Below are positions 49,801-59,372 of a stretch of 64,000 bases of DNA, one piece after another; within the stretch, counting starts at the first letter, position 1, and the number at the start of each line of letters is the position of its first letter. Made by a program: the position numbers and the translations under genes. The notes below the pieces were generated by a model. The model was not told where the DNA came from and searched no databases. It saw nothing but the letters and a program-made list of their open reading frames with translations. Origin of the DNA: Planctomycetota bacterium (GTDB lineage: Bacteria; Planctomycetota; JAJSAM01; JAJVHW01); the NCBI GenBank assembly GCA_021414065.1, contig JAIOPE010000015.1, forward strand, positions 24,140 through 88,139, read 5' to 3'.

Positions 49801-50577
49801 ACGCGTGGTGCCGCCGGACTTGATCGCCCCCGCGGCGCGGTCGCCGATCTTCAGGAACGACATCAGGCCCGACGACTTCCCGCCGCCCGAGAGCGGTTCG
49901 TTCTCGCCGCGGAGGTGGGAGAAGTTCGTGCCCGTGCCGGACCCGTACTTGAAGAGGCGCGCCTCGCGCGTCCAGAGGTCCATGATGCCGCCGTCGCCGA
50001 CGAGGTCGTCCTTCACCGACTGGATGAAGCACGCGTGGGGCTGCGGGCGCTCGTAGGCCGACGCCGCGAGCTTGGTCTCGCCGGTGGCGGGATCCACGTA
50101 CGTGTGCCCCTGCGCCGGACCGGTGATGCCGTAGGCGTAGTTCAGGCCGGTGTTGAACCACTGGGGCGAGTTCGGCGCGCAGACCTGCGCGGCGAGCATC
50201 CAGCAAAGCTCGTCGTAGAACGTGTGCGCGTCGTCTTGGGAGTCGAAGTAGCCGTGCCTCGCACCCCAGTGCATCCAGCATCCGGCGAGGCGGTGGAAGA
50301 CCTCGCGGGCGTCGTGCTCACCGCCGAACGCCTGCTTGCCGGACGGATCCAGCTTCGGCGTTCCGTCGGCCTGCTTGAGCGGCACTCCGGCGCGCCGGAA
50401 GTACTTCTGGGCCAGGATGTCCACCGCGACCTGGGACCAGCCCGCGGGGACGTCGATCCCCTCGAGCTTGAAGACCGTGGAGCCGTCGGGATTGCGGATC
50501 TCCGAGGTGCGCTTGGCGAACTCGATGCTCTGGTAGGGGCTCGCGCCCGCTGTGGTGAACCTACGTGCGATCTTCAC
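46840..50577 (-). CDS. nrdJ: Vitamin B12-dependent ribonucleotide reductase (class II)
   Basis: [65 protein letters not shown]-terminal CGACQ...[17 protein letters not shown] start with SD GGAGAG. Confidence 0.95.
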   Translation of the reverse strand: MKIARRFTTAGASPYQSIEFAKRTSEIRNPDGSTVFKLEGIDVPAGWSQVAVDILAQKYFRRAGVPLKQADGTPKLDPSGKQAFGGEHDAREVFHRLAGCWMHWGARHGYFDSQDDAHTFYDELCWMLAAQVCAPNSPQWFNTGLNYAYGITGPAQGHTYVDPATGETKLAASAYERPQPHACFIQSVKDDLVGDGGIMDLWTREARLFKYGSGTGTNFSHLRGENEPLSGGGKSSGLMSFLKIGDRAAGAIKSGGTTRRAAKMVCLDLDHPDIERFVSWKVHEEEKVAALVAGSRAMNRRLNAVLAACTTDAGRVADPAKNPKLRQAVRDARAGFVPDGAIRRVLQLAEQGVSGVKFDEYDAEWTGEAYHTVSGQNSNNSVRVPNSFFEALDRGADWALTRRTDGKVHHTLPAKELWDRVAYAAWACADPGLQYDSTINEWHTCPADGRINASNPCSEYMFLDDTACNLASLNLIKFLKDDGTFDVDGYRHAIRLWTVVLEISVLMASFPSRAIAEKSYEFRTLGLGYANIGTILMRQGIPYDSPEGLAICGALTAILGGESYATSAEMSAELGPFPGYAKNRDAMLRVMRNHRRAAYDAPKSDYEGLTIRPQGIAARHCPAALVQAARQSWDRAIELGEKHGYRNAQVTVIAPTGTIGLIMDCDTTGIEPDFSLVKYKKLAGGGYFKIINQSLPPALTKLGYTKQQIDDIGRYVLGAKTLRGAPGVNHETLAAKGFTPDAIVKVEKQIEQAFDISFVFNRWTLGDEFCHDVLHLTDEQMAAPKFDLLRAIGFSKEEIDGANDYCGGAMTVEGAPHLKDEHLPVFDCANRCGRRGKRYIRYQAHLYMMAAAQPFLSGAISKTINMPTEASVEDVKAAYRQGWELMLKAVALYRDGSKLSQPLNAFSDDDGEAAADAQRAEPVVAAPAPTQTEQVKALAETAAKKVIVRYLRERHRLPDRRKGYTQKAVIAGHKIYLRTGEYEDGELGELFLDMSKEGAAFRSLMNCFAIAVSLGLQHGVPLEEFVDAFTFTRFEPNGMVRGHGKIKMVTSIIDYVFRDLAINYLGRRDLAQVDEEDLRNDTVQPAESSPLPLFDHEEEHEEPDNDHADPRPARSAGIAPADPEFIRRPQSAVIAPAAALRSPGLSAPAAAAASATATVSAPPVVVAPKTASGRGPSNANGTSKSSSNGAAKPSGPTAMPKAMRAQEARLKGYEGDPCGACQQFTLVRNGTCLKCDSCGGTSGCS

Positions 50578-50764
50578 GACGCTCTCCGTTCCGGGCGACG
50601 GAGGGGCCCAACCGGCTCCCCCCTCTCCCGCTTACCTCAGGCCCCGGCGGCCGATCTCGTGGCCGACGCGGGCGGACTCCGGTTCTCTCTCGCAGTTCCC
50701 TGCCGGTTGCCCGGGCAGGTCCAAGTCTCTTGGCTCGTTCGCAACGGTCCGCGTCGTTCACCGC

Positions 50765-50806
50765 TCGGTTCCGTCTCCGGTCGGTTCCGTCTCCGGTCGT
50801 CTCCGG
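50765..50806. repeat. Short tandem repeat in nrdJ leader
   Basis: TCGGTTCCGTCTCCGG x2 plus partial TCGTCTCCGG. Confidence 0.85.
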
Positions 50807-51111
50807 TCGTCGAACAAAGCAGCGGACCGTTCGAAGGTCCACTTCGCGGATCGATCTGGGGACCATTCTGCCGAGGGGCGGGGACAGACTCGGGGCGGCG
50901 CGCCGTGACGACGGACGCCACCGGCGTCCGAACCGATCGTTGCGTCGCTCCGCCCCGCCCCCTCGCCCCACCCGCAGCGGCGCGGATGGGGGGAGGGGGC
51001 GGCAACTATACCTAGTGGCTCAACCGAGCGCTAGCCCCTAGATGCAGTGTTTTTTCGGTCGCAGCTCCGGAGGCGGCGTCGCAGCGGGAGCGCGGGTCCA
51101 CCCCGGACCAT

Positions 51112-54100
51112 TCACGGGCGTTCGCGCTGCACGTCCTGCCCCACTCCGGCAACTCCGGCAAGTCGCGGCCGTCCGTGGCGCGCGGGTTGCCGCGGGGGAC
51201 GATCAGCGCAGCTTGGCGAGCGCGGCGCGCGAGGCGGCTGCACCAGAACACGACGCGCGATGAGCACGCGGGCGGAGCCGGGAGCGTCGTTCGCGGCGAG
51301 TTCCGCCAGTGCCGCACCCCACGGGTGCAATCCGATCGCGTCGGCTTCCGTCGGCGACTTCGCGAGCAGATCCGCAAAGGCGGCGAGCGCTTTCTCCCTC
51401 GTGCCTGCCACCCGGAGCGCGATCTCCGCCGCCGCCGCGCGGATGCGAGGCGGGGCCTGGCGTGCGGTCCACCGGTCGAGCACTGACGCCGCACGCGTGA
51501 CGTCGCCCGAGCGCGCGAGCGCCGCGGCGCGGACGAACGCGGTGTCGGGCTCCGGCGCGCTCATCTCGTCTGCCGTGGCGATGTCCGCCGACGAGTCCTC
51601 GGCGCGCCCGGCGAGTCCGCGCAGGAACGCCCGCACGACCCAACCGCCGGCGATGTCGGGACGGCTCTCGACCACTGCCGTGGCGAGCGCGTCGGCTCCA
51701 TCCGGCGCCGGCGCGGCGCCCGCCGCCGCGCAGAGGGCGAGGACGAGTCGGCTTCCCGTGCCGCCGGGCTCCCGCGATTCGGCCGCACACAGCGCCAGCG
51801 CCTCCGAGGTGAGCGCCGCACGTCGCAGACCTAGAGCGGGGCCGCCGGCGGAGTCTGGACCGGCGGCCAGCGAGGACACTTCTTCGAGGGCGGCGAGCGT
51901 GGAGAGCAGTTCCCCTGCCTCGGCGCTCGTTGTCGCCAGTCGTGTCAGCGCCAGACTCAGGATGCATCGCCCGGGGATCGACGTGGGCCGCAGGCGGCGC
52001 ACGATGCGCGCCTCGGCCGCCGCCTCCGCCAGGCGCTGCGAGTCGAGGAGAGCCCTGGCGAGGAGCAGGTGGAGGTGCGCTCGATCCGGATCCGCCGCCA
52101 GAACCTGCCGCGCGTCGTCCATGCCGGAGTCGGCGTTGCCGCTCGCGATGGCGAACGCGCCGCGGAGCGCGATGGCCGTGGCCGCGCCGTCGCGTCTCGC
52201 GCTGACGGCCACGAGGCGAGCCGCGGCCGCGGATCGGTTCTCCGGCGTGGACGACGCGCCGCGAGCGAGTCGTGCGAGGCCGCTGCGCACCTGCAGGGAA
52301 GCGTCGCCCGGCGACGTGAGCACCGCCGCGTCCCACACTTCGGCGGCGTCGTCGAATCGGTCCGCGTCTTCGAGACACGCGGCCACCTTCGCGAGCGAGT
52401 CCGGCACCTCTCCGGCGGCCAGCCGGGCGCGGCGGAGCGCCGCTTCGGCTTCCGCCGCGCGTCCGGCGATCGCCATCGCCCGGGCCGCGTCGAGGAGGCG
52501 GTCGAGATCCGCCCCGGCCGGGGCCAGTTCCTCCATCGACGGCGCGTTGCCCGAGAGCGCTGCTGCCGTGAGGCGCAGGTCGGCCAGCGAACGGACCGCG
52601 CCCACGGCCGACGGAGCCGCGTCGATCGCCGCCATGGCGGCTGCCGGCCGTCCGCTCTCGACGAGCGCGTGTGCGAGGTACTCCAGCGCTGTGGCGTCGT
52701 CCGGGTGCTGGGAGAGCACCGCTGCTGCGGCGTCCAACGCCACGGACCACTGCCCGTGACGCAGCGCCTCTCGCATGAGGGTGTTGACATCGGTTCGCTG
52801 TGGGTCCGCCGCCGCGGACGCCGCGATCGACTCGGGACGCTCGTTGCCCAGTCCGGTGAACGCCCGCACGATCCGCAACTCCCGCACCGCCGGATCGTCG
52901 GGGTAGATCGCGAAGAGGCGCGCGAACCGCGCCGTGGCCTCGTTGTCGTGTCCGGTGAGCGCGTCCCACTGTGTCCGCCAGTAGAGGAGCGACCGGTCGT
53001 CCGGATCCAGCGCGGCCAGCGCGTCCATCTGCTCCAGTGCGGTGCGCGTCGCGGCGTCGGCATTGAACCGCGCCCGCCGTCGTTGCAGTGCCGCGGGCAT
53101 CGCGCTGTCGAGCATCCGCCGCCGCGGTCGCGGATCGATCGGCGCGGCCGCCTGCCACTCTTCGAGGCGACGTTGCACGTCGCGCGAATCGTCCGACGCG
53201 ATCGCGGCGTCGGCGGCCGCTTCGAGCGAGTCCGGCGTGTCGGCTGCGCCCGCGGACCGAGCAGCCGAGATTGCTCCCATCGCGTCCAGTGGACGGTTCG
53301 CGTCGAGACGGATTCGAGCGACCGCTACGGCGGCGCCGACGTTGCCGGGGTCCGTCTGGAGGACGGAACTCAGCTCGTCGAGAGCCTGCGATTCGCGGCC
53401 GCAGTCGCGGAGCGTGCGGGCGCGGTCCACGCGGAGTTCCGTCGAGGTCGCGCCCGTCGGGGGACCGCCGAGCGCATCGATGGCGGCCGCCGTGTGCCCC
53501 GCAGCGAGCAACGCACGGGCGACGTCGATCCGTACCCGCGGGTCGTCGGGAGCTGCCCGGACGAGGGCTGCGGCGGACGTTTCGATGGTGTCCAGGTCGG
53601 GCGAGGGTCGGACCGCGAGCGCCCGGGCCGCCGCGCGCGCGGCCGCGATCGCCGCCGGGCCGCGCGTCCCGAGCAGCGGTGCCGCGTTGCGCGCGACCGC
53701 ATCGCACAGATCGATGGTCCGGCGGCGGTGCTCGGCGGCGCCGGGCCAGTCCGCGGCCGCGAGCAGAGCGTGTACGGCGGCGGCGTCGGCGCACACCGAG
53801 ACGTCGTCGGAGTTCTCCGTCATCGCCGCGTCGAACGCGGCGGCCGCCTCGACGCGGTGGCCGAGGCGGGCGAGCGCTTCGGCCACGACCGAAGCCGCGC
53901 CGGGCCCCTGCGCTGCGCGTGCCTCCGACAGCGCGGCGAGCGTCTCCCCTCTCGCCATCAGTTGGTTCGCCACCACGAGTTGCAGACCGGGGAGGTTCGG
54001 GTTGCTCGCCAGCGCGCGCCTCGCCTCTGCGAGACCGGCGTCCGTCTCTCCGAGCGCGAAGTGCGCTCTCGCGAGGAGGGCGTGGGCCTCCGCGTCGCCC

Positions 54101-54483
54101 GGCCGGAGCCGCAGGTATTCGGTGAGCGCCCGAACTGCGGCCTCGGTGTCGCTCGTGGCGGCCGCGGCGAAGGCCTCGTTGCGCAGGGCGGTCGCGCTTC
54201 GGCTGTCGCGGGCGAACGGCCAGATCACGAGCGCAGCGCCTGCGACCCCGATTGTCGCGATCACACCGAGCGCGATGTGCACCCGTCGCCTTCGCTTCGC
54301 GCGCTCGGCCATTCCGACCACGCGCGGAACGATCCGGCGGCAGTTGGGGCACGTGTGCTGGTCGAGCGTCACGACGATGGCGCAGACGCACACGCGGACG
54401 CGCGGTTCCGCGCAGGTCGGGCAGACCTCCGCCGCGGACGGGACGGCGGTGCCGCAGACGACGCAGTTCAGGAACTCCGACAA
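51112..54483 (-). CDS. Large TPR-like protein with N-terminal zinc ribbons and one TM helix
   Basis: LSEFLNCVVCGTAVPSAAEVCPTCAEPR, HTCPNCRRIVP, TM VHIALGVIATIGVAGAALVIWPFA, then many TPR-like helices (YLRLRPGDAEAHALLARAHFALGETDAGLAEARRAL). TTG start inferred. Confidence 0.75.
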   Translation of the reverse strand: MSEFLNCVVCGTAVPSAAEVCPTCAEPRVRVCVCAIVVTLDQHTCPNCRRIVPRVVGMAERAKRRRRVHIALGVIATIGVAGAALVIWPFARDSRSATALRNEAFAAAATSDTEAAVRALTEYLRLRPGDAEAHALLARAHFALGETDAGLAEARRALASNPNLPGLQLVVANQLMARGETLAALSEARAAQGPGAASVVAEALARLGHRVEAAAAFDAAMTENSDDVSVCADAAAVHALLAAADWPGAAEHRRRTIDLCDAVARNAAPLLGTRGPAAIAAARAAARALAVRPSPDLDTIETSAAALVRAAPDDPRVRIDVARALLAAGHTAAAIDALGGPPTGATSTELRVDRARTLRDCGRESQALDELSSVLQTDPGNVGAAVAVARIRLDANRPLDAMGAISAARSAGAADTPDSLEAAADAAIASDDSRDVQRRLEEWQAAAPIDPRPRRRMLDSAMPAALQRRRARFNADAATRTALEQMDALAALDPDDRSLLYWRTQWDALTGHDNEATARFARLFAIYPDDPAVRELRIVRAFTGLGNERPESIAASAAADPQRTDVNTLMREALRHGQWSVALDAAAAVLSQHPDDATALEYLAHALVESGRPAAAMAAIDAAPSAVGAVRSLADLRLTAAALSGNAPSMEELAPAGADLDRLLDAARAMAIAGRAAEAEAALRRARLAAGEVPDSLAKVAACLEDADRFDDAAEVWDAAVLTSPGDASLQVRSGLARLARGASSTPENRSAAAARLVAVSARRDGAATAIALRGAFAIASGNADSGMDDARQVLAADPDRAHLHLLLARALLDSQRLAEAAAEARIVRRLRPTSIPGRCILSLALTRLATTSAEAGELLSTLAALEEVSSLAAGPDSAGGPALGLRRAALTSEALALCAAESREPGGTGSRLVLALCAAAGAAPAPDGADALATAVVESRPDIAGGWVVRAFLRGLAGRAEDSSADIATADEMSAPEPDTAFVRAAALARSGDVTRAASVLDRWTARQAPPRIRAAAAEIALRVAGTREKALAAFADLLAKSPTEADAIGLHPWGAALAELAANDAPGSARVLIARRVLVQPPRAPRSPSCADRPPRQPARHGRPRLAGVAGVGQDVQRERP

Positions 54484-54485
54484 CG

Positions 54486-54680
54486 TCAGTCTCCCGGCTG
54501 ACGCTTCGAGACGAGGAGGACGCCGCCCGTTCCCACAGCGGCGCCGAGTGTGGCTCCGGCCGTGAGTCCGATCGCAGGCGCCTGGAAGTCGTCCGGCCAC
54601 AGAGTGGTCGCCAGCAGGACGCCGCCCCAGCCTCCGGCGAAGCCCATCAGGATCGCCCACAGGAGGATGCGCCCGCACAT
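54486..54680 (-). CDS. Small two-helix membrane protein
   Basis: MCGRILLWAILMGFAGGWGGVLLATTLWPDDFQAPAIGLTAGATLGAAVGTGGVLLVSKRQPGD. Confidence 0.55.
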   Translation of the reverse strand: MCGRILLWAILMGFAGGWGGVLLATTLWPDDFQAPAIGLTAGATLGAAVGTGGVLLVSKRQPGD

Positions 54681-55047
54681 GCGGCTGAGTGTCCGCGGGC
54701 GCTCGCGATGGCGGGCCGTGAATTCCGCGCCCCCGGGAGGCGGGGCCAGCCTTCTGGGCGTGAGGCCCCGGCTCGCTCTCGACTCCGCACCGGCGCCGGC
54801 CCGGACCGAGGAGTCGATGGTCCCGCCCTCGTGGCCGCGGCCCCGACGAGGTAGGGACGAGTTCCGACGGCACCGGGGGGGATCGGCCGCTCCGGTGTCA
54901 GGCCCCGAACCGCGGGCGCCGGCGCGCCGGCCGAGTCGGCACTCGGGTTGCGCAACGCCTACTGCCGATCCGCGCGGCGTCCAAATCGATGGACGCAGGA
55001 CGTCGCGGACGGTCGTCACCCGGCTGGGCCGGGCGGAGGCTCTGGAC

Positions 55048-55773
55048 GTGAACCGACCCACATCTGCGCTGGACTCCTTCTTCGGGGCCTTTGGCGTCAA
55101 GAGAACCGACGCCGAGGCCGACTCGGCGACCGCGGACGAGCCCGCCGTGGACGTCGCCGCAGATGCAGTCGCCGCCGCCGCCGCCGTCGCCGTCGAGACC
55201 CGTCCGACCGCTTCGGAGCAGCGGGAGGCGCCCTCGGTCGCGCCGGCTCCCGCTCGCGCGCCGCTCGGTCCGGCGACACCGCTCACTGACCGCTACCTCG
55301 CGACGACCCTCAGCGAGGCGCGCCGCGAGATCGAGGAGAAGACCGCCCGCATCGAGGACCTCGAGACCCAGCTCCGCACGACCCTCGAACGCCTTGGCCG
55401 CCGCACCACCGAGGTCCGCAACCTCGAGTCCCGCGTGAAGGTCCTCGACCCGATCGTCGAGCAGGTCCGCCAGCGCGACCACTGGCTCGACGAGGCCCGC
55501 AAGGAGACGCGGAAGTCCCAGACCGACCTCGACTACGAGGCCGACCGCCGGAAGTCGATCGAGTCCGACATCACTGCGCTCCGCAAGGAGATCGACTGGC
55601 GCGACTACGTCATCAGGGACATGGAGAAGCTCCCCGAGCAACTCCGCGAACGCGAGGCGATGATCCTCCGCCTCCGCAAGGACCACGTCGCAGCCCTCGC
55701 CGAGCGCGACGCCGAGATCTCCCGCCTGCGCGCCCGCACCGACGAGCTGAGCCGCACCGCCGCGAGCGCGTAG
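55048..55773 (+). CDS. Hypothetical coiled-coil protein
   Basis: GTG start with SD GGAGG; SEARREIEEKTARIEDLETQLRTTLERLGRRTTEVRNLESRVKVLD heptad-rich C-terminal half. Confidence 0.7.
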   Translation: MNRPTSALDSFFGAFGVKRTDAEADSATADEPAVDVAADAVAAAAAVAVETRPTASEQREAPSVAPAPARAPLGPATPLTDRYLATTLSEARREIEEKTARIEDLETQLRTTLERLGRRTTEVRNLESRVKVLDPIVEQVRQRDHWLDEARKETRKSQTDLDYEADRRKSIESDITALRKEIDWRDYVIRDMEKLPEQLREREAMILRLRKDHVAALAERDAEISRLRARTDELSRTAASA

Positions 55774-55845
55774 CACCGCGTCCCGGGGGGGGGGGAGTTA
55801 CGAACTTCCTGACGGCCCTCGGCGACGTTCGGCTTCCCTCGCGCG

Positions 55846-55884
55846 ACCTCTCCTCGAGAGCCGCGCACCGCACGCGTCTGGGCG
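55846..55884 (+). repeat. Dispersed direct repeat, copy 1
   Basis: ACCTCTCCTCGAGAGCCGCGCACCGCACGCGTCTGGGCG; differs from 59105-59143 by one base. Confidence 0.9.
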
Positions 55885-55994
55885 TCACCTCCACAGCAGT
55901 GGTCGCGGCTCGCAGCCGCAGTGCCGCGGAGTTTGTCGGCGAGCACGCGGCGGCTCGAACGTCTCGAACGTCGCGGGTTCACCACTCGACCGCA

Positions 55995-58190
55995 CTACGC
56001 GCGCTGGCTGTGATCCGTCGCGAGGCGTGCGTCCATCTGCGCTTCGAGTTGTGCGCGGATGTCCGGCGCGTTCGTGAACACGTCGCGGAACACCTTGCCG
56101 CGAAGCGTCGCGAACACGCAGTCGGTGACGGTCGTCACCGACGCCGTGCGCGGCACCTGGCGCAGAAGTGCCACCTCGCCGAAGAAGTCGCCGTCGTTCA
56201 GACGGGCGATCTCGCGGTCGCTTCCCTCAGCGTCCGGGATCGACACCGACACCGTTCCGTGCGCGACGATGAAGAAGCGTTCGCCTTTGTCGCCGTACGT
56301 GATGACTCTTCGACCGGCGGCGACCCTTTCGATGATGAAGAGCCCGGCCGTCTGCGTGAGCACCGCGGCGTCGAGACCGCTGAAGATCGAGATGCGGCGG
56401 AGCCAATCGGGACGCACGTGGCCGTCGTTGCCGGTCTCTGAGAGCGACACGCCGGACTGTTTGTCCCAAAGTGCGGCGTAGGCGCCGCCGCGGGCGACGA
56501 GATCCGCGTGGCGCCCCTGCTCTGCGACGCGGCCGTCTTGGAAGACGACGATCTGGTCGGCGCCCATGGCGGTGCTGAGTCGATGGGTCACGGAGATCAT
56601 CGTGCGCCCGGCGCGGACGCGGTCTAGCGTCTCCTGCACGGCGGCCTCGGTCGTCGGATCGAGCGCCGACGTGGCTTCGTCGAGGAGGAGGATGCGCGGG
56701 TTTCGCAAGAGCGCGCGTGCGAGTGCGATGCGTTGGCGTTCGCCGCCGGAGAGCGACTTTCCGAACTGGAAGATGGGCGTGGCGTATCCCTGCGGCAGGG
56801 CCACGATCGCGTCGTGGACGCCGGCCGCGCGGGCGGCGTCTTCGATCTCGGTGTCTGTGGCCCAGGGGCGTCCGCGGCGGATGTTGTCGCGGATCGTGGT
56901 CTCGAAGAGGAAGCCCTCCTGGAACACCACGGCCATCTGGCCGTACAGCGTCTTCTTCGTCACGTGTCGGAGGTCTTGACCGTCGAAGAGGACCGTGCCG
57001 GACTTCGGATCGTAGAAGCTCATGATGAGGCTGAGCGCAGTGCTCTTCCCCGACCCGCTGCCGCCGACGAATGCGACCGACGTGTCGGCCTGGATCGTGA
57101 GATCGGGCACCTGCAGGACGACCCGATCCTTCTCGTACCCGAATTCGACGCCGCGCAGGACGATGTCGCGCTTGAGCGGTGGGAGCGGCGCGGCGTTCGG
57201 CGCCTCTGCGACATCCACCGGGAGCGCCAGGATCTCCTCGATGCGGCGCACGCTGACCGCGGTGCGGATGAGGACGGGCACCGTGCCGGCCATTTCGCGG
57301 ACAGCGATGGCGAGCGATTGAACGACCGAGTAGTACGCGACGAGTTCGCCGACCTTCAGCGACTTGTCGAACACGTACCAACTTCCGACCGCGAGGACCG
57401 CGATGCTCATCCCTTGCAGCGCGATCGCGGGTGTTCGCTCCGCAAAGGCGTTCAGCATGTTGAACCGCACCAGGAGCGGATGGAGGGCCGCCTGGTGTTT
57501 CTGGAACTCCTCGGTCGCCATGCTGTCGAGTTGGTACGCGCGAACGACGTTCTGCGCGTTGAGCGTCTGGTTCACAGTGTTCGAGGTGTTGCGGAGTTCG
57601 CGCTTCACTTCGTGCCCCTTGGCGACTGCGCGGGGAGTGAGAAGCCGTGGCCCGAGGATCATGAACGGCACGGCGATCGCGCAAACGAGCGTGAGTCGCT
57701 GATCGAGGAACGAGAGGGCGACCGCCGCGAACAGAATGGCGATGATGGCCGACACTGCGGACATCACAGCGGCGAACGCCGTCTCGATCGCGCCGATGTC
57801 GCCGTTGAAGCGACCCATGAGATCGTTCACCTTGACGTGCGCGAAGTAGCCGCTCGACAGTCCCTGTAGATGCTTGAAGTAGCGTTCGCGGACATCGTTC
57901 GTGAAGTTGGCAGCGAGGCGGGCCTGGAGGACGTCGCGAGAGAGGTGCGCCGCGGTGCTCACGACGACGGCCGCCGCGATCACGATCACGACCGTGATCG
58001 TCGCGTCGGCGTTCATCGGCTTCAGCCCGGTCTCGATCAGGTCCTTCAGTGCCATGCGTTGCACGAGATCGGCGATCACGCGCACCACAACGGCAGCGAT
58101 GAGGACTGTGGCGAGCCCACGCCACGGTCGAACGTAGCGCAACAGCGTGCGCACGGCGGCTACGGGTCCAAATGGATCTGGGAGGGGCAT
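55995..58190 (-). CDS. ABC exporter (TM plus ATPase) with C-terminal cyclic nucleotide-binding domain
   Basis: TM domain, Walker A GGSGSGKST, LSGGERQRIALARALLRNPRILLLDEATSALD, then cNMP-type ISIFSGLDAAVLTQTAGLFIIERVAAGRRVITYGDKGERFFIVAHGTVSVSI...LNDGDFFGEVALL. Confidence 0.92.
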   Translation of the reverse strand: MPLPDPFGPVAAVRTLLRYVRPWRGLATVLIAAVVVRVIADLVQRMALKDLIETGLKPMNADATITVVIVIAAAVVVSTAAHLSRDVLQARLAANFTNDVRERYFKHLQGLSSGYFAHVKVNDLMGRFNGDIGAIETAFAAVMSAVSAIIAILFAAVALSFLDQRLTLVCAIAVPFMILGPRLLTPRAVAKGHEVKRELRNTSNTVNQTLNAQNVVRAYQLDSMATEEFQKHQAALHPLLVRFNMLNAFAERTPAIALQGMSIAVLAVGSWYVFDKSLKVGELVAYYSVVQSLAIAVREMAGTVPVLIRTAVSVRRIEEILALPVDVAEAPNAAPLPPLKRDIVLRGVEFGYEKDRVVLQVPDLTIQADTSVAFVGGSGSGKSTALSLIMSFYDPKSGTVLFDGQDLRHVTKKTLYGQMAVVFQEGFLFETTIRDNIRRGRPWATDTEIEDAARAAGVHDAIVALPQGYATPIFQFGKSLSGGERQRIALARALLRNPRILLLDEATSALDPTTEAAVQETLDRVRAGRTMISVTHRLSTAMGADQIVVFQDGRVAEQGRHADLVARGGAYAALWDKQSGVSLSETGNDGHVRPDWLRRISIFSGLDAAVLTQTAGLFIIERVAAGRRVITYGDKGERFFIVAHGTVSVSIPDAEGSDREIARLNDGDFFGEVALLRQVPRTASVTTVTDCVFATLRGKVFRDVFTNAPDIRAQLEAQMDARLATDHSQRA

Positions 58191-58383
58191 TGCGCGGTGG
58201 TGTGTCGCCGGATTGCACGGGGCTCCACGCCAAGCAGACCAAACGCAGGGGCCGAGCGCGAGAGTTTCGCGCTTCGGAAGCCCCGCACCGGCGTCAACGA
58301 TCGACGCGGCGCTGGGAAACTCGGAACGCCGATCGCTCGTCGCGGGCAGGAACCGGAACGACCCACCCGAGGAGCCCTCCCAC

Positions 58384-59104
58384 GTGACGGCGACGCTGTT
58401 CACTCCCCTGCAACTCGGATCGCTTACGCTGCCGAACCGCATCCTCATGGCGCCGCTCACACGGTGCCGTGGCGACACGGACCACGTTCCGATGCCGATC
58501 ATGGCCGAGTACTAGGCCCAGCGCGCGAGCGGCGGCCTCATCATCGCCGAGGCGACGATGGCGATCGAACGGCACTCGTCCTTCTGGCCGGAACCGGGCA
58601 TCTACTCGGCGGCGCAGGTCGCTGCGTGGCGGCGGACGACCGACGCCGTGCACGCCGCGGGCGGGTGCATCTTCCTTCAACTTTGGCACGGCGGGCGTGC
58701 CTGTCATCCGCTCCTCAACAACGGTGCTCGGCCGGTGGCCCCGAGCGCACTTCCGATCCTCAACGACGAGGTACACACGCCGCAGGGGAAGAAGCCGTAC
58801 GTGGTGCCCCGCGAACTCCGCGATGACGAGATCCCCGGGATTGTGACGGGCTTCGCGAAGGGGCGCAGAACGCGAATTCGGCCGGGTTCGACGGTGTCGA
58901 GATCCACGGCGCGAACGGGTATCTCTTGGACGAGTTCTGGCGCGACGACGCGAACCAGCGCAAGGTCCGGTACGGAGGTTCCGCCGAGAACCGTTCGCGG
59001 CTCATGCTCGAGGTTGTCGCTGCGGCGGGTGCCGTGAGGGGGAGCGACCGCGTCGGCCTCCGTATCTCCCCGCTCAACAGCTGCAACAGCATGATCGACA
59101 ATCA
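58384..59104 (+). pseudogene. Disrupted Old Yellow Enzyme-family alkene reductase
   Basis: LFTPLQLGSLTLPNRILMAPLTRCR then in-frame TAG (58513-58515) in MAEY*AQRASGGLIIAEAT; frameshift near 58863; FDGVEIHGANGYLLDEFWRDDANQRKVRYGGSAENRSR in another frame; 3' end missing. Confidence 0.88.
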
Positions 59105-59143
59105 CCTCTCCTCGAGATCCGCGCACCGCACGCGTCTGGGCGC
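59105..59143 (+). repeat. Dispersed direct repeat, copy 2
   Basis: ACCTCTCCTCGAGATCCGCGCACCGCACGCGTCTGGGCG; begins where the OYE pseudogene is truncated. Confidence 0.9.
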
Positions 59144-59372
59144 ACGCCCCTGGGTGTCACGTCAGTCGCGGTGGCCGCGGCCCGCGGCCGCGGCGCGGAG
59201 GGCTCGCTGCGACGAAAGTGCCCAGCCGCCGCCGGATGCCGGCGCGACGACGAGTTCGTGAGGTTGTGGGGACCGTCCCCAGGTGCCACGGCATCGCCGT
59301 CGCCCCTCGCGGCTCCAGCGACGATCGGCAAACCTGAACCGATTCCGACGCGACATCCGATTCTGTGGATAG

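Noticed and set aside
50578-51010. Cobalamin riboswitch in the nrdJ leader
   Set aside because: I saw partial likenesses (GTCTGTCCCCGCC, GACCTGCC) but no convincing B12 box or conserved core order; left as a computation to run, not a feature.
47257-51015. 1252-aa plus-strand ORF antisense to nrdJ
   Set aside because: nrdJ is unambiguous; the antisense product is compositionally biased and motif-free.
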